Shown one piece after another: positions 8,731 to 17,739 of a stretch of DNA of 41,627 nucleotides. This stretch comes from an uncultured Pelagibacteraceae bacterium (GTDB lineage: Bacteria > Pseudomonadota > Alphaproteobacteria > Pelagibacterales > Pelagibacteraceae), in contig CACAZG010000004.1 of assembly GCA_902536975.1 (NCBI GenBank), positions 1 to 41,627 on the forward strand, in the 5' to 3' direction. A program made the translations under genes and the position numbers. The notes under the pieces were generated by a model. It saw only the letters and a list, made by a program, of their open reading frames with translations, ran no database searches and was not told the origin of the DNA. How positions within the stretch are numbered: the stretch's first letter is position 1; each line of letters opens with the position of its first letter.

Positions 8731-10238
8731 TAACTACTTAAACCAAATTTTTTTGCCAAAACGTTTCTTTGTAACTTACCAGTTGCTCCCTTTGGAATTT
8801 CATCTACAAAAAAAATTTTCTTAGGAATTTTAAATTTTGCTAATTTTTCTTGAGCATATTTTAATACATCATCTTCTGAGCACATCTCTCCGGACTTAAT
8901 AATTATGGCGCTAGCTATATTTTCGCCAAGCATTTTATCCTCATAGCCAAAACACACAGCTTGGTCTATTGATGGATGATCCATTAAAACATTATCAACC
9001 TCTAAAGGAGATATTTTTTCTCCACCCTTATTAATTATTTCTTTCAATCTTCCTGAAATTTTCAAATATCCGTCTTCGTCAAAATATCCTTGATCACCAG
9101 TTCTAAACCAACCATTTGTGAAACTTGTTTTGTTTGCTTCTTCATTATTTTCGTAGCCAAGTGTTACGTTTTCACCCTTTATACATACTTCGCCTTCTTC
9201 ACCTTGTTTCATCATTTCACCATTTTCACTCATAATACATACTTCTGGACCTGCTGGTAGGCCTACAAATCCTGCTTTTTGTTGTTTTGGTGGTAATGGA
9301 TTTGACGTCATTTGATGCGTTGCTTCAGTCATCCCATATGCTTCAATAACAGGACAATTAAATGCTTCATTTAAATCTTTAAATACAGCAGGAGGTAATG
9401 AAGCTGAGGAAGATCTAATTAATCTTAAATTTAAGTTTTTTGCTGCCTCTTTATTTTTATTTGCTCTTAATAAGATTGCTTGATGCATAGTTGGTACGCC
9501 TGAATACCAAGTAATTTTTTCTAATCTAGCCAAATCAAGAAACTTTAATGCATTAAAACCGCTAGATGCACATACTGATGCACCAACTTTCATTGATGTC
9601 GCTAGAACTGCTATAAGTCCATGAATATGAAATAATGGCATAATATTTAAACAATGATCATTATCTGTAAGATTTAAACTTTTTGAAATATTTTCAGAAG
9701 ATGAATAAATATTATTATTAGATAACGGAACAATTTTTGGCCTTGAGGTAGTTCCTGAGGTATGTAGGACTAAAGCCTCATCATTTTCATTTGGGGATGA
9801 GTAATCACTTTTGCTATCAAACAAATCAAACAATCCTTCAGGTTGATCTTTATGGATTTTTAATTCACAAATTTCTATATTTAATTTTTTTGCAACTTCT
9901 ACTGACGGATTATTTGAATTTTTTTCAACAATAATTATTTTAGGATTTAAATCCTTAAGATAAAACTCATACTCTTCTGATTTATATGATGGATTAAGAG
10001 GGGCAGCAGACATGTAACTTGAAACTCCTAAGAAACTAGTGGCCATGGATGGTCCATTCGGTAGAACTATTGCGGCTCTATCTTTATTAGATATACCATT
10101 TCCTGATAATTGTTTTGAAATATCTTCAGCAAATATTTTTAAATCTCTGTAACTAATTTTCGAATTGTTTTCAGATGAAATTGCAATTTTATCATTTTCA
10201 CTATTTTCAAAAATGTTTTTAACAATTCTTTTTGACAC
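8730..10238 (-). CDS. AMP-dependent acyl-CoA synthetase, resembling oxalyl-CoA synthetases (AAE3/Pcs60-like)
   Basis: LHTSGTTSRPKIVPLSNNN, MPLFHIHGLIAVL, AYGMTEATHQMTSNPLPP, GWFRTGDQGYFDEDGYLKISGRLKEIINKGGEKISPLEVD, PKGATGKLQRN. Confidence 0.85.
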   Translation of the reverse strand: MSKRIVKNIFENSENDKIAISSENNSKISYRDLKIFAEDISKQLSGNGISNKDRAAIVLPNGPSMATSFLGVSSYMSAAPLNPSYKSEEYEFYLKDLNPKIIIVEKNSNNPSVEVAKKLNIEICELKIHKDQPEGLFDLFDSKSDYSSPNENDEALVLHTSGTTSRPKIVPLSNNNIYSSSENISKSLNLTDNDHCLNIMPLFHIHGLIAVLATSMKVGASVCASSGFNALKFLDLARLEKITWYSGVPTMHQAILLRANKNKEAAKNLNLRLIRSSSASLPPAVFKDLNEAFNCPVIEAYGMTEATHQMTSNPLPPKQQKAGFVGLPAGPEVCIMSENGEMMKQGEEGEVCIKGENVTLGYENNEEANKTSFTNGWFRTGDQGYFDEDGYLKISGRLKEIINKGGEKISPLEVDNVLMDHPSIDQAVCFGYEDKMLGENIASAIIIKSGEMCSEDDVLKYAQEKLAKFKIPKKIFFVDEIPKGATGKLQRNVLAKKFGLSS

Positions 10239-10240
10239 TT

Positions 10241-11824
10241 CTAATATCCTTTTGCGTACCCATCTTTTCTAGGATCTGATCCACCTAATAGATCACCTTC
10301 GCTTCTATTTATTTTTATTGCTTGCCCTCCACCATGTGTACCATCAATATATTCTACTTTGTGACCTACTTCTTTAAGACCATGAAAAATCTCTTTATCA
10401 ACAGTTTTTTCGAGCTTATAAATATTATTAAAATGAAATGCTCTAGGAAAGCTTAAAGCTTCTTGCGGTCCCATCCCATAATCAATCATATTATTTAAAA
10501 CATGGACTTGTCCGACTGGTTGATATTGACCACCCATAACACCATAGCTTAAGGTTGCGTTGTTATCTTTATCAATGACCATACCTGGAATAATAGTATG
10601 CAATGGTCTTTTTAAGCCAGCAATACAATTAGGGTGTCCATGCTCTACTCTAAAATTTGTACCTCTATTATGCAAAAGTATTCCACTTTTATTTGTTGTA
10701 ATACCTGATCCAAAAACATAACAAACAGAATTGATTATTGATACGCTATTTAAGTCTTTATCTACTACTGTTAGATAAATTGTCTCTGGGTGAGCTGGAA
10801 TATTTAAGTCACCAACATCACTGCATGAATTTAGATTAATTTTATTAAAAATATCTTCAATATTTTTATCACTTAAAATTTCATCCAAATTAATATTTGC
10901 AAAACTTGGATCACCCAAACTTGTTTCTTTAACTTTATAGGCTTGTTTTGTAACTTCTGCTTCAAGATGAAATCTTTCTACGCTATTAAATTTATAGTTT
11001 TGAATATTGAGTCTTTCTAATAATTTCATCATAACTAATACCGTAACACCAGGCCCATTAGGAGGGCATTGATGAATAAAATCACCTTTATACAATGATT
11101 TGATAGTTTCTGATCTTATTGTTTTCTGCTTAGAAAAATCTTCAAAAGTATGAACGCCTCCTAATTCATTTAAACTTTCAATTATATCTTTTGCAGTTTC
11201 ACCTTCATAAAATTCTTTACTTCCTTTTTTACTAATTGCCTCAAGCGTTTCTCCCAACGCAATATTTTTCATTAATTCATTTTCTTGATACGTACGACCA
11301 TCTTTTAAAAAAATTTTTTTTGAATTCTCATTTCCATTAATTTTATTTAAACTGTTATGCCAAGCTTGCGATACTACTTTAGAAATTTTATGACCATTTT
11401 TTGCAATATCAATTGCTCCTGAAAACAATTGTTCAAAATCAAGTTTGCCAAATTCTTTATGGATAGTTTCCCAAGCATGAACTGCTCCAGGTATCGTTAC
11501 CGAATGAGGACTTGTTAATCCAATTTTATCTATGTTTTTTTCCTTAAAGAAATCATAATTTAATTTTTCTGGAGCCAAACCAGATCCATTAAAAGATAAT
11601 GCATCTTTATTACTCATTTTAACAATAGCAAAACAATCACCACCGATACTTGTGGCGTTAGGCTCAACAACTGATAAAACAATTGAAGCAGCAATAGAGG
11701 CATCCACTGCATTTCCTCCCATTTTAAGTATTTTTAATGCTTCTTCAGTGGCCAATGGATGAGAAGTCGCTGCCATTGCATTAGACGATCTTGCATCTTT
11801 ATCTTTTGTTGATTGATTATTCAT
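10241..11824 (-). CDS. Gamma-glutamyltransferase family protein (YwrD-like)
   Basis: AATSHPLATEEALKILKMGGNAVDASIAASIVLSVVEPNATSIGGDCFAIV; HPETIYLTVVDKDLNSVSIINSVCYVFGSGI around the catalytic-Thr region; GGQYQPVGQVHVL near the C-terminus. Confidence 0.9.
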   Translation of the reverse strand: MNNQSTKDKDARSSNAMAATSHPLATEEALKILKMGGNAVDASIAASIVLSVVEPNATSIGGDCFAIVKMSNKDALSFNGSGLAPEKLNYDFFKEKNIDKIGLTSPHSVTIPGAVHAWETIHKEFGKLDFEQLFSGAIDIAKNGHKISKVVSQAWHNSLNKINGNENSKKIFLKDGRTYQENELMKNIALGETLEAISKKGSKEFYEGETAKDIIESLNELGGVHTFEDFSKQKTIRSETIKSLYKGDFIHQCPPNGPGVTVLVMMKLLERLNIQNYKFNSVERFHLEAEVTKQAYKVKETSLGDPSFANINLDEILSDKNIEDIFNKINLNSCSDVGDLNIPAHPETIYLTVVDKDLNSVSIINSVCYVFGSGITTNKSGILLHNRGTNFRVEHGHPNCIAGLKRPLHTIIPGMVIDKDNNATLSYGVMGGQYQPVGQVHVLNNMIDYGMGPQEALSFPRAFHFNNIYKLEKTVDKEIFHGLKEVGHKVEYIDGTHGGGQAIKINRSEGDLLGGSDPRKDGYAKGY

Positions 11825-11850
11825 AGTAATGATTAAGTAGAGAGATATAA

Positions 11851-13062
11851 ATGATTAGTAAAGCAAATAAAAGTATTTTAATTTTTTGTGTATTTGCCTT
11901 TGGCTTTTTTATTTCTAATTTATTAAGATCAATTACTGCTACACTCACTCCGGTTCTAACAAGTGAATTTGATTTATCAGCGGGTAACCTTGGACTGCTA
12001 GCAGGTGGTTATTTTTTAGGATTTTCATTAATGCAAATACCAGCAGGTTTACTTCTTGATAAGTATGGCCCAAAAAAAGTCGTAGCATATCTTTTATTGA
12101 TAGCTCTAATTAGTACCATTTCTTTTGCATTTGCAAAAAGTTTTACAGGATTGTTAATTTCTAGATTTTTTATTGGTGTTGGTGTTGCAGCATGTTTAAT
12201 GGGACCTTTGACTGGTTATCGTGTTTGGTTTGAAGAGAAATATCAGCAAAGAGCTAATTCATGGATGTTGATGGTAGCAAGTTTTGGTTTTGTAATTTCA
12301 ACATTACCAGTACAAATTTTACTACCGATGATTGGCTGGAGATCTATTTTTCTTTTAATTTCAATTTTGATTTTATTAAGTATTATTTTAATTTTAGTTT
12401 TTACCCCATCTTGGAATAATAATCCTAAAAATACTACAACTCAGGAGAAAGGAAATCTTTCGGATGTATGGAAAAATAAATTTTTCATAAGTCTAATTCC
12501 ACTATGTTTTTTAAATTATGGAGGCGTTCAAGCAGTCCAAACTTTATGGGCAGGTCCTTGGATGTTAAATGTTGCAGGTTATTCTCCACTTGATAGTGCT
12601 ACAGGCTTGTTTTGGATAAATATAACAATGTTATTTGCATTTATGTTTTGGGGATATATTTTACCAAAATTTTCATCTTTAGGCATTGACAGCATAAAGA
12701 TTGTAAAGATTGGTTTGCCAATAAGTTATGTTGTTTTATTTTCTATAATAATAATGGGCCAAAATGCAGGGGCTATAATGTTTACTCTTTATATTTTATC
12801 TTCAATTGTTTTATCTTTAACGCAACCTGCCTTAGCTTTAAGTTTTCCTCAAAATCTTGCTGGAAAATCATTAACCTCTATTAATGTATTTATTCATTCA
12901 GGAACATTTTTTGTACAATGGGGAATTGGATTATTAATTGATCTTTCTAAAAATATGGGCGCAAACACAGTCACAAGCTATAAGATTTCCTTCTCTATAT
13001 TCTTAATTTTATGTATTTTTAGCTATCTGTTTTTCATTTATTTTAATAAAAATGAGAATTAA
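11851..13062 (+). CDS. MFS transporter
   Basis: Multi-TM protein; FLGFSLMQIPAGLLLDKYGPKKV MFS motif A. Confidence 0.85.
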   Translation: MISKANKSILIFCVFAFGFFISNLLRSITATLTPVLTSEFDLSAGNLGLLAGGYFLGFSLMQIPAGLLLDKYGPKKVVAYLLLIALISTISFAFAKSFTGLLISRFFIGVGVAACLMGPLTGYRVWFEEKYQQRANSWMLMVASFGFVISTLPVQILLPMIGWRSIFLLISILILLSIILILVFTPSWNNNPKNTTTQEKGNLSDVWKNKFFISLIPLCFLNYGGVQAVQTLWAGPWMLNVAGYSPLDSATGLFWINITMLFAFMFWGYILPKFSSLGIDSIKIVKIGLPISYVVLFSIIIMGQNAGAIMFTLYILSSIVLSLTQPALALSFPQNLAGKSLTSINVFIHSGTFFVQWGIGLLIDLSKNMGANTVTSYKISFSIFLILCIFSYLFFIYFNKNEN

Positions 13063-13864
13063 TTTTAAAATGACATTATCTAAATTTCTTTTTCTAATAC
13101 CACTAATTTATATTATTATTTGTATTTTCATTTACTTTTACCAAAGAAATCTACTTTATCATCCAGGGGAAAATAATTATTTAGATGAAGGTCCTTTAAA
13201 TCACAAAATTGAAAAGATTTATATTAACTCGGAAAGTAGTTTAGTTGGTTGGCATTTTCAAAAGAACCAAAATTATAAGACCATACTATTTTTTCATGGA
13301 AATGCTGGCAAACTTGATAATCGTATTTATAAATTAAACGAATTCTCAAAAATGAATGTAAACTATTTGATATTTGCTTACAGAGGATTTAGTGGAAATG
13401 ATGGAAATCCCTCAGAAATTGGTCTTTATGATGATGCTTTAGCAGCAAAGAAATGGCTAAATTCAAAGAAAATAGAAGATAAAAATATAATACTGTATGG
13501 AGAATCGTTAGGAACAGCTATCGCACTAAACCTTGCTAAAGATTATTCGTTTAGCGGCGTGATATTGGAGTCTCCCTTTACATCTATGGAAATATTAGCA
13601 AAAAATTATTATCCATATTTACCGGTTAAATATTTGTTAAAAGATAAATACAATTCAATTAGTAAATTGAACAATAACTCTGCTCCAATTCTTGTTATGC
13701 ACGGCATGAGAGATAAAATCGTACCGTTTAAAATGGGAAAAGAAATTTTTACTAAGTATAACGGAGAAAAATCTAGTTTTTTTGTTGAAAACGACGACCA
13801 TATGATGGATTTTAATAAGAGTCTTATTAATTCAATTGAGTTGTTTATTACAGATTTAAATTAA
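13052..13864 (+). CDS. Alpha/beta hydrolase (BEM46/ABHD13-like), N-terminal membrane anchor
   Basis: TILFFHGNAGKLDNR, YRGFSGNDGNPSE, YGESLGTAIALNLA nucleophile elbow, VMHGMRDKIVPF, DDHM. Confidence 0.85.
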   Translation: MRINFKMTLSKFLFLIPLIYIIICIFIYFYQRNLLYHPGENNYLDEGPLNHKIEKIYINSESSLVGWHFQKNQNYKTILFFHGNAGKLDNRIYKLNEFSKMNVNYLIFAYRGFSGNDGNPSEIGLYDDALAAKKWLNSKKIEDKNIILYGESLGTAIALNLAKDYSFSGVILESPFTSMEILAKNYYPYLPVKYLLKDKYNSISKLNNNSAPILVMHGMRDKIVPFKMGKEIFTKYNGEKSSFFVENDDHMMDFNKSLINSIELFITDLN

Positions 13865-13913
13865 GACACAATTCAAACAAAAATTAATCAACTTTATTTA
13901 TTTTAAGTTTAAT

Positions 13914-14474
13914 ATGACAAGAATTTTATCCATAGTACTTATAATTTTTATTTCAAATATTTCTTATGCAGAAATTAGTAGTGAAACTAAAAATAAGTAT
14001 TTTTATATTGGAAAAATGAAAGCATATAACGATAAATTCACCTTATATTTTAAAACAAGAAATAAAGCTATTTTAGCAAGAGGAGAAGAAACAAATTATA
14101 TTAATGATTATCCACAAGATTTATATATTTACAATCATACTTCAAAAGAAGATCACCCTTTAATAACTTACGAGTGGTTTCCAAAAAAAGTAAAAAAACT
14201 TGTAAAAAATTATTCCTATCCAGTTTTTCCAGAGGACTTTGCTTATTATTTAATGAAGGATAATAATACTCTCATTCTAGTTAGCGGTAAAAAAAATTTT
14301 CATCAAAATTTAGAATATAATATCGAAAGTAAAAATTTAAAAAAATTTTCTAGCAATGGAAAACTTAATTTTATTATTTCAAGCTACGCAGAGATTTGTG
14401 GATATAAAACAAATATGAATAATTTTGAATGTTCTATTGAAAAACCTTTAATTTCTAAAAATCTAATTAATTAA
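13914..14474 (+). CDS. Hypothetical secreted protein
   Basis: ORF with N-terminal signal peptide-like MTRILSIVLIIFISNISYAE; no family recognised. 3' end overlaps the ftsY 3' end by 8 bp. Confidence 0.6.
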   Translation: MTRILSIVLIIFISNISYAEISSETKNKYFYIGKMKAYNDKFTLYFKTRNKAILARGEETNYINDYPQDLYIYNHTSKEDHPLITYEWFPKKVKKLVKNYSYPVFPEDFAYYLMKDNNTLILVSGKKNFHQNLEYNIESKNLKKFSSNGKLNFIISSYAEICGYKTNMNNFECSIEKPLISKNLIN

Positions 14475-15384
14475 ATTGGGTAAATGCATCTGCAAATTGT
14501 TCCGCATTAAAAATTTGTAAGTCATCTTCTTTTTCTCCAAGGCCAAGACCCAAAATTGGAACTTTGTATTTTTTTGAAATTGCAATTAGTACCCCGCCTT
14601 TTGCTGTTCCATCAAGTTTTGTCATTATTAAACCTGTAACTTTTATAATTTTATCAAATTCTTCAAGTTGATTTATTATATTTTGTCCTGATGTAGCATC
14701 TAAGACTAAAATCACATCATGAGGAGCTGTTTCATCAGTTTTTTTTATTACATTGGCTATTTTTTTAAATTCATCCATCAAATTTTTCTTATTTTGCAGT
14801 CTTCCAGCGGTATCAATCAATACACGCTTAATATTGTTGTTTTTAGCGTATTCTATCGATTTATATGCTACAGATGCTGGGTCAGAACCAGGATCAGATT
14901 TTACTATTGGGACACCAACTTTGCTTGACCAAGCTTCAAGTTGTTCTATGGCAGCTGCTCTAAAAGTATCACAAGCTGAAAATAATACTTGAGATCCATT
15001 ATCTTTAAAAATTTTTCCAATTTTTCCAATAGTTGTTGTCTTTCCAACTCCATTAACACCAGATACTAAAGTAATATTTAACTTTTCTTTATTTTCAAAA
15101 AAATCTTTTCTCTCTAATGGCGTCATCAACTCAAGAATATAATTCTTTAATATTAAATTAATTTCATCAACAGTTTCTTTGTTTGGATCAATCTTCTTTT
15201 CAGCAATTATACTTTTAATTTCAGATGCAGCATCAATACCAACATCTGAACTTATTAAAAATTCCTCAATTTTATTTAATGTTTCATCATCTATTTCTTT
15301 TTTAACAATTATCTCCCTTAGACCAGACTTAATATTCTCTGCACTTTTTTTAAAACCAAATTTAAACTTTTCAAAAATTCCCAT
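14467..15384 (-). CDS. ftsY: Signal recognition particle receptor FtsY
   Basis: VSGVNGVGKTTTIGKIG, CDTFRAAAIEQLEAW, IDTAGRLQNKKNLMDEFKKI, TKLDGTAKGG SRP GTPase motifs. Confidence 0.95.
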   Translation of the reverse strand: MGIFEKFKFGFKKSAENIKSGLREIIVKKEIDDETLNKIEEFLISSDVGIDAASEIKSIIAEKKIDPNKETVDEINLILKNYILELMTPLERKDFFENKEKLNITLVSGVNGVGKTTTIGKIGKIFKDNGSQVLFSACDTFRAAAIEQLEAWSSKVGVPIVKSDPGSDPASVAYKSIEYAKNNNIKRVLIDTAGRLQNKKNLMDEFKKIANVIKKTDETAPHDVILVLDATSGQNIINQLEEFDKIIKVTGLIMTKLDGTAKGGVLIAISKKYKVPILGLGLGEKEDDLQIFNAEQFADAFTQFN

Positions 15385-16208
15385 TATATATTTATTTTAA
15401 TTTCTTTTATCTCTGAGACTGGTCCTCTCATATGAATTCTTTTGTCTTGATCAATATTAATTATTAATTTACCTAAGCTAAATTCAATTTCTGTAGATGA
15501 ATTTTCCAATTTTTCTAAATTTGCTGCAACTGCTGTTGCACATGCTGCTGTGCCACATGCTTTGGTCAACCCCGCTCCTCTTTCCCAAACCTTAACTTTA
15601 TAATGATTATTTCCGATTTTGTTTGCAAGTGTAAAATTACATTTCTCTGGGAATAAATTGTTATTTTCAACCATTGGACCAATTTTTTCTAAATCAAAAT
15701 TATCAATATTGTCCACAAAAAAAATCACATGAGGATTTCCAACGTTAACAGCTATACCTCCTTTTGAGCTTGAATTATTTTTGTCACTAATTTCAATACC
15801 TAAATTTTTGGTATCAAGATTTTCTGACATTGGAATATCTTTCCAATGAGTTTTTGGTACCCCTATAATTGTTTCAACTTCGCTATTCTCAAGTATTTTT
15901 GATTTTAATTGATTGGATCCTACAAATAGATCTACAACTTTTTTGTCTGTTTCTTTAAAAATTAAAAATGCTACACATCTTGTACCATTTCCACATGCGC
16001 CTGAAATACTTCCATCAGAATTATAAAATTCCATTTCAGCATCACCTTTATTACTTTTGTTTACAAATATTAGTTGATCACAACCAATAAATTTTCGATC
16101 ACAAATTCTAATTATTTGATCCCTGGTTAATTCGACATTGTTTGACCTATTATCAATAATTACAAAATCATTTCCAAGGCCATCCATTTTAAAAGCTTTA
16201 AATTCCAT
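15384..16208 (-). CDS. dapF: Diaminopimelate epimerase
   Basis: MDGLGNDFVIID, SGACGNGTRCVA, GNPHVIFFVDN, ERGAGLTKACGTAACA. Confidence 0.95.
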   Translation of the reverse strand: MEFKAFKMDGLGNDFVIIDNRSNNVELTRDQIIRICDRKFIGCDQLIFVNKSNKGDAEMEFYNSDGSISGACGNGTRCVAFLIFKETDKKVVDLFVGSNQLKSKILENSEVETIIGVPKTHWKDIPMSENLDTKNLGIEISDKNNSSSKGGIAVNVGNPHVIFFVDNIDNFDLEKIGPMVENNNLFPEKCNFTLANKIGNNHYKVKVWERGAGLTKACGTAACATAVAANLEKLENSSTEIEFSLGKLIINIDQDKRIHMRGPVSEIKEIKINI

Positions 16209-16232
16209 ATACTTCAGTATTTAACTTATTTA

Positions 16233-16260
16233 TTGACATTTTGAACCTCTATTATAGTTT
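16233..16260 (+). promoter_or_regulatory. Putative sigma70-type promoter for the ffh leader RNA
   Basis: TTGACA at 16233-16238 with AT-rich -10-like TAGTTT (16 bp spacer) or TATAGT (14 bp spacer). Exact -10 uncertain. Confidence 0.4.
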
Positions 16261-16360
16261 ATCGCCGTTTCCGCAAAATACAGCAATTTGCGGTGTCTTT
16301 GGTAACAAAGAGATCGACACCAGTCAGCGAGAGTTCGCCCACTGGTGCGATACGTGCTGG
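16261..16360 (+). ncRNA. Structured 5' leader RNA upstream of ffh: four-way junction with pseudoknot (ffh-associated cis-regulatory motif)
   Basis: Hand fold with perfect helices: P1 AUCGC 16261-16265/GCGAU 16347-16351; P2 CCGCAAA 16271-16277/UUUGCGG 16287-16293; P3 UGUC 16294-16297/GACA 16316-16319 with UUUG-GUAA-CAAA on top; P4 CCAGU 16320-16324/ACUGG 16341-16345 with GCGA-GAGU-UCGC on top; pseudoknot CAGCA 16281-16285 (P2 loop)/UGCUG 16355-16359. Locally raised GC in an AT-rich genome. Confidence 0.85.
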
Positions 16361-16368
16361 ATGAAATT

Positions 16369-17727
16369 ATGTTTGAAAACTTAACAAATAAATTTGAAGA
16401 AATATTTTCTTCATTAAAAAAAGCCCCTTCACTTGATGAAAAGCAAGTAGATGAAGGTTTAAGAGAAATAAGGCTTGCTCTTTTAGAGGCAGATGTATCT
16501 TTAGAAGTTGTAAAAGAATTTATAAATAGAGTTAAACCTAAAGCTCTAGGTCAGGAAATTATCAGATCAACTTCACCTGGACAGATGGTAGTTAAAGTTG
16601 TTAACGATGAGTTAATTTCTTTTCTGGGGGATAAGAATTCTGATGTTGAATTAAATGCAGTTCCACCTGTTCCAATAATGTTAGTTGGACTACAGGGATC
16701 TGGAAAAACAACTACGACAGCTAAACTTGCAAGATTTTTAGAGACTAATAAAAAGAAGAAAGTGATGATGGCGAGTCTAGACGTTTACAGACCTGCTGCA
16801 CAAGAGCAATTAAAACTTCTTGGTGAACAAAACAATATAATCACACTTCCAATTATTAAAGATCAGTTACCTGCAGATATTTGTAGAAGAGCAATTAGTG
16901 CAGCTAATCTTAATGGAGCAGATGTAATTTTATTTGATACAGCTGGTAGAACACAAATTGATTTGCAAATGATGAGTGAGATCAAACAAATTGAAGGCAT
17001 TATAAATCCATCAGAAACAATACTTGTTGCTGACTCCCTTACAGGTCAAGTTGCTGCAAATGTTGCAAAAGAATTTAAAAGTACAGTAAATCTTACAGGT
17101 ATCATTCTTACAAGATCAGATGGTGATGGTAGAGGTGGGGCAGCACTAAGCATGAAGTATGTTGCAGATGTACCTATTAAGTTTTTAGGAGTTGGTGAAA
17201 AGATAGAAAATTTTGAAGTTTTCCATCCAGATAGAATTGCAAATCGAATTTTGGGTATGGGGGATATTGTTTCTTTAGTAGAAAAAGCTGCTGAAGATCT
17301 TGATGAAGAAAAATTAAAAAAAACAGAGGAAAAACTTAAAAAAGGTCAGTTTTCTTTAGAGGATTATCTAACGCAATTAAGACAGATGAAAAAAATGGGT
17401 GGTATTGAAGGTATAATGTCTTTTTTGCCTGGTGTTTCAAAAGTTAAATCTCAAATGGATCAAGCTGGAGTTGATGAAAAGATAATTACCCAAAATGAGG
17501 CTGTAATATTATCGATGACTAAAAAAGAACGAGAAAATCCAAAGATAATAGATGGTTCCAGAAAAAAAAGAATTGCTAATGGTTCAGGTACAGATGTAGC
17601 CACTATCAATAAATTGCTTAAGCAATTTAAAATGATGTCAGAGATGATGAAAAAAATGTCAAAAGGAAATATGAAAGGGATGGCAGATAAAGGGATACCG
17701 CCAGAACTTTTTAATCAATTAAAATAA
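16369..17727 (+). CDS. ffh: Signal recognition particle protein Ffh
   Basis: MFENLTNKFEEIFSSL start, LVGLQGSGKTTTTAKLA, DVYRPAAQEQL, DTAGRTQID, RSDGDGRGGAALSM; M-domain at the C-terminus. ATG at 16369 preferred over upstream in-frame GTG at 16345, which lies in the RNA structure. Confidence 0.95.
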   Translation: MFENLTNKFEEIFSSLKKAPSLDEKQVDEGLREIRLALLEADVSLEVVKEFINRVKPKALGQEIIRSTSPGQMVVKVVNDELISFLGDKNSDVELNAVPPVPIMLVGLQGSGKTTTTAKLARFLETNKKKKVMMASLDVYRPAAQEQLKLLGEQNNIITLPIIKDQLPADICRRAISAANLNGADVILFDTAGRTQIDLQMMSEIKQIEGIINPSETILVADSLTGQVAANVAKEFKSTVNLTGIILTRSDGDGRGGAALSMKYVADVPIKFLGVGEKIENFEVFHPDRIANRILGMGDIVSLVEKAAEDLDEEKLKKTEEKLKKGQFSLEDYLTQLRQMKKMGGIEGIMSFLPGVSKVKSQMDQAGVDEKIITQNEAVILSMTKKERENPKIIDGSRKKRIANGSGTDVATINKLLKQFKMMSEMMKKMSKGNMKGMADKGIPPELFNQLK

Positions 17728-17739
17728 ATAGGAGAAAAA

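Noticed and set aside
16261-16360. Interpretation of the pre-ffh RNA as 4.5S/SRP RNA, tRNA or tmRNA
   Set aside because: No GGAAG/AGCAG domain IV signature, no tRNA T-arm GTTCRA or acceptor/anticodon geometry, and no terminator before the ffh ATG; a cis leader fits better.
16345-16369. ORF-track start of ffh at GTG 16345
   Set aside because: It lies within P4/P1 of the structured leader; conserved Ffh N-terminus (MFENLTNKFEEIF) starts at ATG 16369.
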